Under the pieces are notes generated by a model. That model was not told the origin of the DNA, did not search any database, and was given only the letters and a program-made list of their open reading frames with translations. The position numbers and the translations under genes were made by a program. Of a DNA stretch of 64,000 nucleotides, positions 32,556 through 44,756 are shown one piece after another (the stretch's first letter is position 1; every line of letters starts with the position of its first letter). Source of the DNA: Euglena gracilis (lineage: Eukaryota; Euglenida; Euglenophyceae; Euglenales); NCBI GenBank assembly GCA_039621445.1, contig CP154954.1, forward strand, positions 69,878,670-69,942,669, in the 5' to 3' direction.

Positions 32556-32733
32556 TAGGTTGAACAGCTCTGCTGCCAGCCAGGTATTGCTTATGCCACA
32601 GTGACGCTTTCCCACAGGGTGGGGACTCCATCCCGCCAACCAGCTGGAACACCCCCTTAGCCTTTTCTTTTCACACAATCCGCGCTGTACATTTGCTTTG
32701 GCGCTCCAGTTTGGCATTCCCCAGGCCCCCCAG

Positions 32734-32848
32734 GCGGTCGCTGCATGCCATGTCGCTCGACTCCGAGCGGGCCAATGCGCAGCAGACCATCAACCGGCTC
32801 GTCCAGCGGATGGACCGAGGCCTGGGCTGGCCGGCGGCGCTGCCATCG
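32734..32848 (+). CDS. GTPase gene exon, N-terminal helix 1
   Basis: The acceptor is CCCCCCAG. The frame reads SLHAMSLDSERANAQQTINR, then LVQRMDRGLG, ending TCG before GTGTCG. It needs two bases from an upstream exon not found. It is strongly helical. Confidence 0.6.
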
Positions 32849-33397
32849 GTGTCGTGTGCAGCTCCGCAGGAGTGCATCCAGATTTTGTGTCTAATGAACC
32901 TCGGAAAAGGAAACCAACAAAGTATCGCAGCAAAAGAAGCTCAAAAGTTGTGCGGGTTGGAGGCCCCCCTTCTTTATCATGACGTTTGTTGTGCAAATGC
33001 AAAAACAATGTTCCAAGGGGGGGTCCGATGATATCGGAAGCCTTCAGGAAGACTGCAAGATCTATCCCCCTTGTCACCGCAAACCCAAACACGGAGCACA
33101 TGCCTCCTCGCCTCCACGTCCTGCGCTGAATCCACTCATCGGTTAATTTAACACCTGCGTGACCCCTCCCACCGGTGGTGGGTGGGAGGTGGGAGGGGGG
33201 TGGGAGGTTTCTAGTGGGTGGGTGGGTGGGTTGACCCTCCAGGGGGTCAACCCACATGTGCATGGTTGTGCATGGTTGGGTTTTAAAAAAAAAATAGTGG
33301 GTGGGTGGGTTTGAGCCAGGGAAGAAATCCCCCCCAGGGGGGGGTCACTCAGTAAGCTGTGTGCCAACCACAAACCTGCCCAGCACTCAGCCTCCAG

Positions 33398-33499
33398 GAG
33401 GTGGAGCCAGTGCGGTTGTTGTTGACGGTGCTGCGGGAGGCGCTGAAGGAGCGGTTGGAGTCGGATAGGTGCGCTTCGAGCTGGGAATACTTTCCATGG
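33398..33499 (+). CDS. GTPase gene exon, N-terminal helix 2
   Basis: The acceptor is CTCCAG. It reads EVEPVRLLLTVLREALKERL, then ESDRCASSWEYFPW, with donor GTCCAT, phase 0 at both ends. A shorter exon ending at the donor GTGCGC (33468) is possible but breaks the phase with the next exon. Confidence 0.6.
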
Positions 33500-33559
33500 G
33501 TCCATTTGCCTGACTGCTTCGAGTCACCCTCTGGGCCGCTGTTCAACCACCCATACATA

Positions 33560-34012
33560 ACCCCCCCAAAAAATAAGACCCGGGTCTTATTTTTTGGTCC
33601 GTTGCTGGAAGCCTCCAGGGGAGGTCTTATTTTTGGGGGGGTCTTATTTTTTGGATTTTTTCTTGACCGACCCGGGCCCGAAAAAACACCATTTTTCAGG
33701 TTCCCAAGAGCACTAAAATTTTTCCTTTGGCGCTTTGCGCCATTTATAAATTGGTGAAAATTGACATTTACCATGTTTTTTTTGCACTTCAAAAGTCTAA
33801 AATTTTTTGAAATTTCATCATTTTTGTGTATGAATTTGGGGTTTTTGGTAATTTTTTGGGGGAAATTTTCACCGTCCCCGGCGCTTTGCGCCGTCAGGGG
33901 GGTCTTATTTATGGGGGGGGTCTTATTTTTGGATTTTTGCTCGATCGGCCCAGGGGGGTCTTATTTTTGGGGGGGTCTTATTTTGGGGGGGGGATCTTAC
34001 TTTGGGGGGGGT
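33560..34012. mobile_element. MITE-D, TA target duplication, poly-C/G ended
   Basis: ACCCCCCCAAAAAATAAGAC at the left is mirrored by GATCTTACTTTGGGGGGGGT at the right. TA flanks both sides (33558-33559 and 34013-34014). The interior repeats GGGTCTTATTTTTGG several times. It lies within an intron of the GTPase gene. Confidence 0.75.
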
Positions 34013-34174
34013 TACGTTGATGCGTTCTGTGATGCACCTATCCACCAATGAACCTCCTTCCTGGCCACCTAAACCACTGAGCACAAATTCAGGAGGTGTT
34101 CGCATAAATTGGAGGTAAAAAAAACATCCAAATTTTTTTCCCCGACAACTGGGCCGAGTCCTCCTATCTTTCAG

Positions 34175-34239
34175 ACAGTTTCAGAAATGTTCGACCAGTT
34201 CAGCACAACCTTCCTCACAACCTTCCACACGGCTTGGAG
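34175..34239 (+). CDS. GTPase gene exon, N-terminal helix 3
   Basis: The acceptor is TCTTTCAG. It reads TVSEMFDQFSTTFLTTFHTA followed by W, and ends AG before GTGGGG. The phase joins cleanly to the next exon (AG|G, Arg). Confidence 0.65.
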
Positions 34240-35099
34240 GTGGGGTTCAAAGTGAGGAAGGTGCTGCAGCTTTAGTTTGGGATGTCCACATCAGTCCAGT
34301 CTGGACACCCCCCACCTGCCAAGGGGTCTGGACAGAAAGGAAAAACCTTTCCTTCCGGTGCAAAACCTGGTTCCAAATTTGATTTTACAATCAGAATTCG
34401 ACACGTTTTTTGCCCACCCCCTCCCCCGGGAAACTGTAATGCCCGAGAACCTGTCAGGGTCCCGACCGGGAGGGTCTTTGGTATGAGCCAACCTGTCTGC
34501 ATAGGAAGTTGTCAGGGTCCCCGGTGCCAGCCGACCTGTCAGGTGACTGTTTCCGGGGGAGGCAGTCATGTGTTTGAAACCGGCTTCTTTTGAGCTCAGA
34601 GGACCACCCTTCTGAGGGGTGTGTGGGTGGTTGGGTCCGGGCCACACCCACCCGGGGGGGGGGGGGACCCGGACTGGAAGCCTGGGTATTAGTTTCGCGC
34701 AAAGCGCCGAAAACTTATAAAATTTATTAGAGAATGCCTTTAGATGGCCCGATTTTTTCACCACCTCGAAAATATGGGGGGGGGCTCATATGGGCAGGTG
34801 GGACGACCCCGGGGGGGGGGGGGCTTAAAAAGAAGCCTGTTTGAAACCTCCAAATTTTGTTTTGGTCGCTTTGTTCTGGGCCTCCAAATATTTTTCGATT
34901 TTTTTTTTCGTCAGAGATCTCCAATCAGCCAATCTTATCCAGGTTCAAATTTTTTTTGCCTTCAATCTCCACCTTATTTTCCCGCGGACATGCTGGTCCC
35001 AAAGAAATAGGAAGGCAGGGACCTGAGGGGGGAGGTCCCCAAGGGTATCACGGCGGAGGGTATCAAGGCGGACGGTGCTCCATCCTCTCTCTGCGGCAG

Positions 35100-35174
35100 G
35101 CCAGCTGTCTTCAATACGTTGTTCTCCGAGCTGCTGAAGTCCGAAGTTGGCTGGTCGGATTGGAAAGGCGAGAA
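35100..35174 (+). CDS. GTPase gene exon, N-terminal helix 4
   Basis: The acceptor is TGCGGCAG. It reads PAVFNTLFSELLKSE, then VGWSDWKGE, ending AA before GTGCGT. AA|G gives Lys with the next exon. Confidence 0.65.
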
Positions 35175-35762
35175 GTGCGTGTCGCACAACTGTTCCATCT
35201 CTGATTGTGCACCAGCCTGCAGGGGGAAATATGTAATTGGCAGCCCTAAAGTACTGGTGGGGGGGTGGCAGTCAAATTAGGAATGGGTTCTGGGGATTGT
35301 GCGACTTCCGGTCTAACAATCCTAATTATAACCCCACAGTCCCGTGCCCACCTGGTGTCGAGTTTTAACCCCCCTGGGGGTTAGCAAACTTAACACTTAT
35401 ACATATGTGTGTATATCGATACACACACATATAAACATATGTATTCACATATATACGTGCATACATATCCATACATATGAAAGACGTCTTATTCCTCTCG
35501 TTATTTCTCACTATGGTCAACCCCACCTCAAATGGACACATCTGCGCTATTATTAGCTCCTCCACAAGGATTTTTTTTTACCAAAGCGCCGTATCGAAGC
35601 TACGCAAGGAAGGGTTAAGCAGCTTCAGAACCAACATATTTTCGAACGAAGCCTCAGTTCAGAAGTCATTTTCGAAGTTCGAATTTGGAAGTGGGCCAAA
35701 ATGATTGCGGTTTAATTTTGTGTTTACGGGTATGAACACCTTAAAGCTTGGTCCTGCACCTA

Positions 35763-36021
35763 CCCCCCCCCCCCTAGTCGTATGACCACCCCTCATTTAT
35801 GACCACCCCCCGGTCACAGGTTGCAGGTCATGGGGGTGTTATGACCACCCCCCCCGGTCACAGGTTGCAGGTTGCGAAAAATTTAACACCACCTTACCTA
35901 CGACCGCCCCCTCGTTTTGACCACCCCCCGGTCACAGGTTGCAGGTTATGGGGGTCTTATCACCCCCCCCCCCCCCGGTCACAGGTTGCAGGAACCCGGT
36001 CATACGACTAGGGGGGGGGGG
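35763..36021. mobile_element. MITE-C copy 2, TA target duplication
   Basis: The poly-C end followed by TAGTCGTATGACC is mirrored at the right, with TA flanks (35761-35762 and 36022-36023). The interior has three GGTCACAGGTTGCAGG units against two in copy 1, so the internal unit expands in tandem. A decayed relative lies at about 54010-54235. Confidence 0.85.
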
Positions 36022-36110
36022 TAAAAGAAGCTTCCCATAACAAGAATCCCGAAATTTCAACCCTCAATTGGAACCTATCGGGCATTGGACTCTTATGTGT
36101 ACGTGTTCAG

Positions 36111-36213
36111 GTTTTCTGCAGAAGTCCTTGACGCATGGCTGGAATTGAAGAGGCGGAAGTTCCTGGATTCTGCTGTACCTGGACCAGAGCAGATCAATGA
36201 GGATGATGTCGAG
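36111..36213 (+). CDS. GTPase gene exon, N-terminal helix 5
   Basis: The acceptor is GTGTTCAG. It reads FSAEVLDAWLELKRRKF, then LDSAVPGPEQINEDDVE, with donor GTTGGC, phase 0. An alternative acceptor, TTCTGCAG, lies 11 bp in. Confidence 0.7.
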
Positions 36214-37262
36214 GTTGGCGTGCTCACCCACTCCACCTGCCCCCACCAAAAGCGACCAGTGCATCTGCCCCTGAATCTCATCGAAATTTTTGGTTTCTGG
36301 CGGGGAATTTCAGAAACCGGTGGCGACCCGAACCTGCAGGGGGGGGATCCAGCCAATATTTTCCCCCGATGGACTGAATGTGGGTGTTGAAATAATAATA
36401 TATTCCGGCCAAATTATTTGCACCCCCCCATTCTCGGGTGATATACCCTCTGCTGCACTGCGGTGAAGATAAACAAACAGGGCATTTTCCACCTTCAACA
36501 CAGTTTTGCCTCTCGAATTCCGTTATCATCCCCTGAAAGGCAGAATAGTTTCCCCCAAGGGGGGATTCAGCCTGGGCTTAGGTTCCAGAAACAGAGTTCC
36601 AGACCTTTTGGACATACCCTTAGACAGCCTGATTTTTGGGGGAAGACCTGCACAGGCTGGGTAAGTGGGGGGGTGCCCACCGCCTGCCCAGGTCTTAAAC
36701 AACCCCAGGCCTTGAAGAGAAGTCGGGTGGGGGGAGTGTTACGTGCGTCCCCCTCAAAACCCATTCTCTGCGCCGAGCCCCCCCCCCCCCCCGGGGCCGT
36801 CTTGGGGCTATACCGGCCGGAAACGTCCACTGCAATGCCTCATGGGAAATCGTCTCCCAGTGCCGGGTGGTTTGCCAGGTAACGACCTCCCAGGGGGGCT
36901 TGATGTGTAAGTGGGTCAGGTTGCTTTAACTCTGAAGGTGGGTGGGTGGTGGGTCCGGGGCTGGACCCCGCCAAGGGGGTCCTGGGCCAGAGGCCCGGGT
37001 ATGGGTCTGTGGGTTTCTGTGGCAAAGCACTAGAAAGTTTTTGGGAAACGCCCGAAAGAAAGTTTGAGAGAGGCGGCCCGATTTGGGGGGGGTCACCTTG
37101 GGGTCCTGTGCCGGTCTGGGTTGGTGGGGTGACCCCCCTCCCCTGTGGGTCCCAACAGGAATCTTGTTGTGCCACATTGCACGTCTTTGCCTTTCGCTCT
37201 CCAACACTCCCGGCGATCGCGAATTGCTCCAACCGTCGCAGCGGTTCCCCTCTTCGCCGCAG

Positions 37263-37334
37263 CCCATTCTGCAAGCGCTCGTCAGGCTGCTGGACGCGGT
37301 GGACGAGCCCGCGATGCCGAGCTACCCGGCCAGG
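37263..37334 (+). CDS. GTPase gene exon, N-terminal helix 6, GC donor
   Basis: The acceptor is TCGCCGCAG. It reads PILQALVRLLDAVDEPAMPS, then YPAR. No GT donor gives the right phase. AGG|GCAGAC does, and its GC lies inside the terminal repeat of the introner-like element that starts at 37333. The exon body is well supported; the donor is inferred. Confidence 0.65.
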
Positions 37335-37501
37335 GCAGACCGCGAACCGGCCAAACAGCCAGGGTGGTGGTCGGGGGGGGGGGTCGACTCCCCGACCCCC
37401 CCCCCCCGGGTCGGGGAGTCGGGGACGACTCCCGACTCGTCCCGGGTCCGACGGGACCAGAGCCGGGTCGACTCCCCCCACCACGCCTTCCCGTTCCGCC
37501 C
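37333..37501 (+). mobile_element. Introner-like element I1, copy B, filling an intron
   Basis: The ends are GGGCAGACCGCGAA and TTCCCGTTCCGCCC. It contains CCAAACAGCCAGGGTGG and a GTCGACTCCCCGACC/GGTCGGGGAGTC palindrome. The intron 37335-37515 consists almost wholly of this element, the arrangement expected of an introner. Flanks CCCGGCC(A) and CCCGGCC(C) are similar but not a clean duplication. Confidence 0.7.
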
Positions 37502-37515
37502 CGGCCCCGGCCCAG

Positions 37516-37569
37516 ATGGAGCTGCTGGTGGCAAAGTGGAAACTGCGCCGCACGCGGGACAAGGACAAG
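37516..37569 (+). CDS. GTPase gene exon, basic linker before the G domain
   Basis: The acceptor is CCGGCCCAG. It reads MELLVAKWKLRRTRDKDK, with donor GTGCCC, phase 0 to 0. Confidence 0.75.
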
Positions 37570-38245
37570 GTGCCCCCGGTTGCCTCCGCATTGTTCGGGG
37601 GATCGTTCAGTGCAGTCACGCAGTCCCCTGGTGAATGCATGGATAGGAACCACCCTGGGAAATCGCCGAAACGGTCCACCACCCTCTACGCGCTCACCTG
37701 TTCTCTTGGTGCCTTTCTCGTTCCTTTCTTATTCCTGACGTGTTGCTCTCCTAACAATTTTTGAAATCTTTTCACTTTTTTTGGTGAAATGCTAGCTTGC
37801 TTTCAAGTTTCTTGCGAGCGGGTTTAAATATTCCACCTTTTTCCTCTCTGTACCAGACCCCCCAGGAAATTGTCCTTCCATATTTGCTGACCAGCCCATC
37901 TCACCAACTGTATTTCAGCGGACCACAGGGGGAGGGGGTACACCCCGCTTGCAAATAAGAAATACGAGAGGGAAAAAATATTTCCCCCTAAAAATCGTGC
38001 CGGATTTTTTGGGGGGGAATGAGGTCCACGGTGATGTTGGTGCCAGGGGCTTGGTAATGACCATTTTTTTAGGTGAATTGGCTTAGGTCAGCCGGAGTTG
38101 AGACCCAAATCCGACGACGTTACTTTGAGCCGGCACCTCATAGCACAAACTCCTCCCTGCCTGAAAAAGGAGTCTAATCGAGTTGTGGTGATAACAGTGA
38201 ACCCAATCTGCCCACAACGTAGAATTGATAATACTCCGGGTTTCG

Positions 38246-38345
38246 CAACAACAACAACAACGACACCACCAACAACACCAACAACACCACCAACACCACC
38301 ACCAACAACACCAACAACAACAACAAAACAACACCGACGACGACG
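38246..38345 (+). repeat. (AAC/ACC)n trinucleotide repeat
   Basis: Imperfect CAACAACAACACC repeats lie in the intron before the P-loop exon. Confidence 0.9.
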
Positions 38346-38414
38346 ACCACAGAAACAACGTCCAAATTTACGCCAATTCATCCACCGACAGGCCCTTGGC
38401 CGTGCCCCCTTCAG

Positions 38415-38486
38415 GTGCGGGTGGCTTTCGTCGGGGTGGAGTCCTGCGGGAAGTCCACCATGGTGAACCACCTCATTGGGAGCAGG
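38415..38486 (+). CDS. GTPase gene exon carrying the P-loop (G1)
   Basis: The acceptor is CCCTTCAG. It reads VRVAFVGVESCGKSTMVNHL, then IGSR. GVESCGKS is a Walker A / G1 motif (GxxxxGKS), where Lys and Ser contact phosphates and Mg. The 3' border is a puzzle: homology and phase want IGSR joined to ALPTAAG, but the dinucleotide there is CC or GC, not GT. The frame stays open to a TGA at 38548, with GT sites available after 38529. Confidence 0.8.
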
Positions 38487-38610
38487 CCGAGCTTTCACAT
38501 GGATTGCCACTGCCACAAAAGTCTGACAGAAGCCTCTGGTTTTAGTGTTTGACAGATCTCTGGAACTTTGCCAATGGTTTTGGTTCCCATTGTGGAACGC
38601 CCACCTGCAC

Positions 38611-39152
<542 letters not shown>

Positions 39153-39301
39153 TACACCCCCTTCTTTTCATTTGGTCCCAAATCAGCGCAAGGAGACGGA
39201 GAAAATCGCCCACCAGGTTGCTGGCTCCGTTTCCCCAGCTCTTTCCTTCCCATTCCTGTCTGGGCCACCCAGCCATCAAACACTGCCTGACGGGAACCCA
39301 G

Positions 39302-39376
39302 GCACTCCCCACCGCGGCCGGAATGGGCACCAACTCCGTGATGTGGGTGCGGAACGCCCCCCGGACGTCCGTGACG
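39302..39376 (+). CDS. GTPase gene exon, switch I region (G2)
   Basis: It reads ALPTAAGMGTNSVMWVRNAP, then RTSVT, with donor GTGTGC. The LPTxxGxxT pattern after a P-loop is usual for dynamin-like proteins, where the Thr serves as G2. Confidence 0.7.
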
Positions 39377-39802
39377 GTGTGCGAGACAGCTCTCCCCCCC
39401 ACGTTGTTTTTACACCCGGAAAAGGGACCCAATGCGGCAGCTTCCGCTTGATCGGCCAGCAACAGATTTGATTTTCTAATCAAAAGGCCTGTGCACAAGC
39501 ATCCGGACAGTTGTTTTTTTTGTATTATTTGTCGCCATAAACAACCCATATCACCCAACCGACGAAGCTGCACATTTAACTGGATTGGGCTGGCAAATGT
39601 CGAATTCACCAAGCGCTTTTTGTATGCGGTGATGCCTGCAATGCTGGTAACGCTGCCAACGCGGCGGAGGCAGGCCCTCTGGGACCTGGCAGCCCTCCGG
39701 GGGGTTTCCTAGCCTGACACGGCAATCCGAAATCCTGTGTGTTATTGCGTGCCTGCCATTTTCTGATTCGTCGCCATACTGCCGTGTGTTTTGCCCAACC
39801 AG

Positions 39803-39992
39803 GTCGATGACGGCCTCCCGGAGTACCCGACCAACCTCCAAGAGTGCCTCCGCCAAAAGCTGGAGGAACCTGCCGAGGAGGTGCTTAAGATTGAGACGCC
39901 GTGGACCCACACTTTGGGGAGCGTGGACGTGTTGGACGTGCCAGGCCTGAAGGTAGTTGACGCAGGAAGCTGTGCGCTGAAGAAATCCGTAT
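39803..39992 (+). CDS. GTPase gene exon with G3 motif DVPG
   Basis: The acceptor is CCAACCAG. It reads VDDGLPEYPTNLQECLRQ, a charged stretch, then TLGSVDVLDVPGLKVVD. DVPG is the G3 (DxxG) motif. The end is set by an excellent donor, GTAAGT, with phase 1 closing on the next exon (T|AC). Another donor, GTATGT, lies four bases earlier. Confidence 0.85.
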
Positions 39993-40288
39993 GTAAGTCC
40001 ATACGGTCGTTGCAAATGTGGCTGGTTTCCGAATGGCCCTAAAAAAAACCATGCCCAAGCTCAACCTTTAGAGTGCAGAACAAACATATTTTCAAATTGG
40101 CTACCCATTTTTGCTGGAGTGCTGCTGTTTCTCGGCAGGTCTCCAAGAGCTCTTTCACATTCCAAGACAATACCGCAAAGCATTCTGCTGATCAGGGCTC
40201 AGCAAACGTAATGCCAGATTGATTGCATTTGGACCACGTGAAAATTGGGTTTCTTTTGTGGGTGTATTCATGTTAGATTTCACAGCAG

Positions 40289-40367
40289 ACAGTCTTTTGA
40301 AACACTGTCCAATGTGCCCTGTTAACATTGCCATGGCGATGGCTGACATCGTGGTGCTGTGTTGCCG
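40289..40367 (+). CDS. GTPase gene exon after G3
   Basis: The acceptor is ACAGCAG. It reads SLLKHCPMCPVNIAMAMADI, then VVLCC, ending CG before GTGTGT. The ADIVVLCC strand corresponds to the hydrophobic strand that follows switch II in G domains. CG|G gives Arg. Confidence 0.8.
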
Positions 40368-41668
40368 GTGTGTGTCACAGCTTGACCATTGAGGCGCCTT
40401 CTGGGGAGGTCAACACCACAATTTTTTTTGCCCCAGAAAGTCTCAAAAGCATATTGGTGAATTTTGTGAGGAGGAACACAGGCTGTGCAGGCACAAGGTC
40501 GTCCATGCCGTTGTGCACTTTGGGCGTGCAACGGCTTAGTCACCAGCCAACCCCCCTCCCGGGGGGGGGGGAATGGGTTGTTGCCCAGCACCGCCTGGCC
40601 AAAACTCACCCGTTTCACTGGTTTTGTTGTTTGTGGTTTTGTTTTTGACCCAGAACCCTACCAAGAGGGGGGGGGGTCTGCAAAAAGAAACTAAAGTGGC
40701 CCATAAAAAATTTGTCCAATTTTTTTTTCATGTTTGCAATCAATTCTCCCTTGGATTCCAGAGTGGCGACCTCCCCGGGGGGGGGGGGTAGCGACTGGCT
40801 GGTTTTTGATTTTTGGAATGGAAGTGACCACCCCGGGGCAGGGGAAAATATGCAAGTCTGAAAATTTGCACCTTTTTTGCATAATTTGCTTTTTTGCATA
40901 ATGAAAATTTGAAAAAGTTGCATTTTTTTAATATTCCGCTTTTTGGAATTTTTGTGGGGCGATTGCACAGGCAAAATGCTCTGCTACCAGACAATTGGAA
41001 GTTGCATATTCCTGGCACCATCTCTTGTGCAACTGTTATGGAATGGAGTTGCCAAGTTCAATTTTGCGTTTCGACAATGCATCTTGCTGTCCGGGGAGGA
41101 GTCGAAGTGGTGTTGACATCAGAGACAGAGCTTCTTGGTCCAGGCTTCCATAACAGTCACACGAGAAGAATGGACCTCCATCCGAGCCTTTGGCAGATGG
41201 CATCACACTGTGTGCGTTTCTCTTTCTCTCGACGCTCACACCAATCAGCCAAATCAGATGGTTACCGTAACGGTCTCCTTGGTGCGACTCTGTGTCCCGG
41301 GGCCATTTGGACCCCTTGGCTGATGGGGGGGGGGGGGTCCGGACCCCCTCCAGTTCAGGAGTGGGGCACCAGGGAGTTTCTAAAGGATCTGGGGGTCCAG
41401 CCGGCCGGTTGGAAAGACCCCCCAGTGGATGGGGGATGGTTCGAGCCCGACTCCCGGGACCAATCAATCAATCAGCTGGATGACCCCCACCTCAGTGGCA
41501 CGCCCCCAAAACAGCCAAAGTGCCATTTTGGGCACTGTTGGGACAAAACTTCGTCAGCAATGCAAACAATTTAAATCAAAGACACGTAAGGCAACCTTGG
41601 ATTCGAAGAGTGGCCACGGTGTTCTCACAGTGAATGTGATAACCCACCAAACTTTCTCCCCTCCTCAG

Positions 41669-41797
41669 GGACGCAGAGACGCTGCGGGGGCAGTTGATGA
41701 ACGCCAACCTGCTCAAGACACTGCCGGACATGGCAGGCGACAAGCCAGTCATTTGCGCCTGCGCCCGCATCGACCCACAGAAGTTCGAGCAGCAGAG
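41669..41797 (+). CDS. GTPase gene exon with degenerate G4
   Basis: The acceptor is CTCCTCAG. It reads DAETLRGQLMNANLLKTL, then DKPVICACARIDPQKFEQQ, ending AG before GTCTCC. The place of the (N/T)KxD base-recognition motif is taken by ARID: Asp is kept and Lys is replaced by Arg. Guanine specificity may be altered or lost. Confidence 0.85.
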
Positions 41798-42336
41798 GTC
41801 TCCCATCCACGGCCTCTTACAGCAAGCAGAATATATGCAGAATATACAACACGAACATGCAGAATATACAGAGCTGAATTTGCGCTCCTTTTGCATATTT
41901 AGCATACATTTTGCTTTTTTTTGGCCAAAAAAGCGCTTATTTTCCACTTGTTGTTTGTTTTTCCCATTTATTTAGTGCTTCTTCCCACTTTTTTTTAGCG
42001 CTTATTTTGGGGGCATTTTGGCGTTTACCTCCAGGATGACCCCCAAATTTGAAATGGCCATATTTGTGTCCCCTCTGAAATGACGAGATCTTTTCTTAAG
42101 AAAAAAATTGATCCAAAGCAAGCCATACGCGCGAGCGAGCGAGCGAGACCTTGCTTGGCCTGACCCGCCGATATTCGTAACATGCAAACTTGCCCTTCCA
42201 CCAAGTTTTGTGGGGGATTGAATGTGGGGATCCTGGCTGTGCGATTTATGGCAAGCAAAGGCAAAGTTTTGTTTGGGGACGCTCATTTTGATCCCCTGGC
42301 CACCTTCGCCTGGCACTTGACCCCATCTTCTCCCAG

Positions 42337-42426
42337 GAATGAGCTCCGGGCGGTGATGCGCGAGTTCTTCCCCAACGCGAAGGCCACGGAGGTGGTGTAC
42401 TGCAACATGATGTACGCCGAGTTCAG
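42337..42426 (+). CDS. GTPase gene exon, end of G domain
   Basis: The acceptor is TCTCCCAG. It reads NELRAVMREFFPNAKATEVV, then YCNMMYAEF, ending AG before GTCCCC. The phase is continuous with both neighbours (AG|G). Confidence 0.85.
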
Positions 42427-43377
42427 GTCCCCCATGTCGATGGTGTCGAGGGAGGGGCCAGAGTTTCGCCGGCGAGCATTTGTGCACTGGGCTGGGGGAG
42501 CCGTTGGTGGCAATCATTACCAGCCCTGCCCACCAAACACCTTCAGGCGAGTGCTTCGCTGACCCCTGAAACCCCACCCAGAAGTTTGCACTTTTGTTTC
42601 CTGGTTCTTCTGGTTCCAGCAGTGTACAACAACAGTGTGCGTTTTTGTGACTGATTGGGTTTGGAACCTCCGAACCCCCCACCCCTGTGATGGCCGTCCA
42701 GAAATGACAGAAGCTGTCTGACTGAATGGAAGATACCGACAATTCCTCCCTCCGAGGAGTTTGAGGGTCTTGAGGTTTAAATTTTGGTCTCAAAAATGCA
42801 AAAAAAAAGGCAATTTTGAGGTTTCTTGTGATAAAACTTTTTTACCGTTCGTTCTGGACAACCTTCAAACGGATTTTGCTTTTTTTGCTTGAGTTTTGGG
42901 TTTAGTTTCCTCGGCTTATGCCACGCTCCTTTCCACCTCAGTCAAACGGACCAGGCTGAGTTCTCCTCGCCCCAACGAACACAGCAGAGTACTGGATCAT
43001 TCCGCTCTGATTCCCTCCCCAAGAAGGCCGCTTCCCTTCCAGGCTTCAGACGCCCCCCCCCCCCCCGCCGCGTCGGGGAGTCCATGGGCAGACCCCCTCT
43101 GGGTGGGGGTCCTGGGCAGAGGCCCACGTGAGAGTTTCGGCCGCCGAAATTTTTTGGAAAATGACCTCGGACGCCCCAGAGGGGGGCTCCCGTGCCAGGC
43201 TGCAGGCTGGGTGGGTGGGGGGAACCCCCCGGGAGTCTCAAACAGAATCCTGCTCCCTTCCCCGACGGCCCCGGAATTCGGCATTTGTGGCTGCTTCTCG
43301 TTGGCAGCGTTCAACGTGCGCACGTCGCAAAATGTCGGTGGTCCGGACCCGCTCCAAGCCCGTTGCCCCTCGCGCAG

Positions 43378-43432
43378 GGAGGGCCGCGAGGTCCTGGCGC
43401 AGCTGTTCAAGATGAAGCCCCGCCGGCCTGAC
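43378..43432 (+). CDS. GTPase gene exon, start of helical middle part
   Basis: The acceptor is CTCGCGCAG. It reads EGREVLAQLFKMKPRRPD, with donor GTGAAG. The frame remains open to TAG at 43478, so the 3' end is not certain. Phase to the next recognised exon does not close, and a small exon may be missing between 43433 and 44756. Confidence 0.65.
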
Positions 43433-44756
43433 GTGAAGAGCATCTGGCGGGCAGGGCGCTCCTGGGACACCGCGCCATAGTGGAGTCCCTGCCCTTCCAA
43501 AGATGACATTTCCATACTGTCACACACACAGACACACACTTTACTTAATCTGAACTCCAAGAACGCATACAGCCAGCTGTATTTCGACTAGTGTCCAGAC
43601 CATGGCTGTTGGTTTTTGTTCCAAATCAAAAGCCAGTAGGAGGGGGGGAGCACAAATACAGTTTATTTTTGTGTGTGTTTCTTGTGTTTGCAGAGAATTT
43701 TTGACATTTGAAACATTCCTCATTTTGGCCCCAATTTCCCCCTGAGACCAGTCAGTGACAATTTTCGTCAATTTTTTGCTTTTTTTTACATTTTTTTTGG
43801 TCAGCAAATTGCATATGTAACGCAGTTTGAATAATCTTCCTTGAAGGAGGTCAATTTCTTTCCAACTTTCTCTCCAGCAGAATGTGTACATCTCAGGGCA
43901 GCTCCTGAAGGATTTTACATGCAACTTGCGTTCATTTTTTGTTGCATTCTTTTGCTGGTGCTTTTGAGGGCCCATGTTGCATCCCCCCACCCCCCTGCCA
44001 GTCGCCACATACTTCTCGCTTGCCACCAGACAAAAGGGCAATCAATCGAGGTCCCCAACCCGCCAGCAGCCGCCTCCACAGACATCCCCCCACCTGCCAC
44101 CTTCGGCGCGAGGAACGTTAGGCAAACCATCAAGGACGGGCGGTTAGCAATTGCTCCGACCCGGGAACCATCGTGGCAGGAGACGGATCCGGACCAGTGA
44201 CCTGATTGGGTTTTGAAAGCGGACAGCGCTCCCCTCTGGCCAATTTGCAGTTTTGCAATTTGCAATGCATTGGCCCAGACACCCCAAACTGGGTGGCTTT
44301 TCTCCGCAAGTTGTTGTTGTTGGGGTTAAGTGCCAGGGAATTAAGCCAATTAAGGGAATGAGCCCACCCTCACCGGGGGGTCCAGCCAGCCAGTCCTTTT
44401 CTTCCAGCCAGTACTCCCAGCTGCGCTGCGGACCCCCCCCTCCCCCCGGGGGTCGAATGGTAATAAAGTTGTCGCAGCCTGGCGAAGCTGGGCTGGACCA
44501 AACTGATCAAAAATGGCCAAAATTGTTGTTTTTTTTGTATTTTCACCTCAAATTTTTGGTTGAAACAATCCAACCCACGAGATTTGATTTTTTAACTTTT
44601 TTCGGGTTCCAGCCGGGTCCAGCCCTGGTACCCGGTAGGACCCCCCTCCCTTGGAACCCCCACCCCCTTCCCCAAAGGGGGGGGTCCGGCCAACACTTTT
44701 TTTCCAGCCGGCAAGCTGGACCCCCCAGGTGGGTCCTTCAGAAATTGTGTTGTCAG

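Noticed and set aside
33398-33468. QEVEPVRLLLTVLREALKERL as dynein heavy-chain C-terminus
   Set aside because: A faint similarity only. Phase links this exon to the GTPase gene, and no other dynein segments are found.
37083-37740. Overlapping 180-280 codon ORFs on both strands
   Set aside because: They arise from GC-rich introner-like DNA and the flanking exons. Only the short segments with splice signals and phase continuity are kept.
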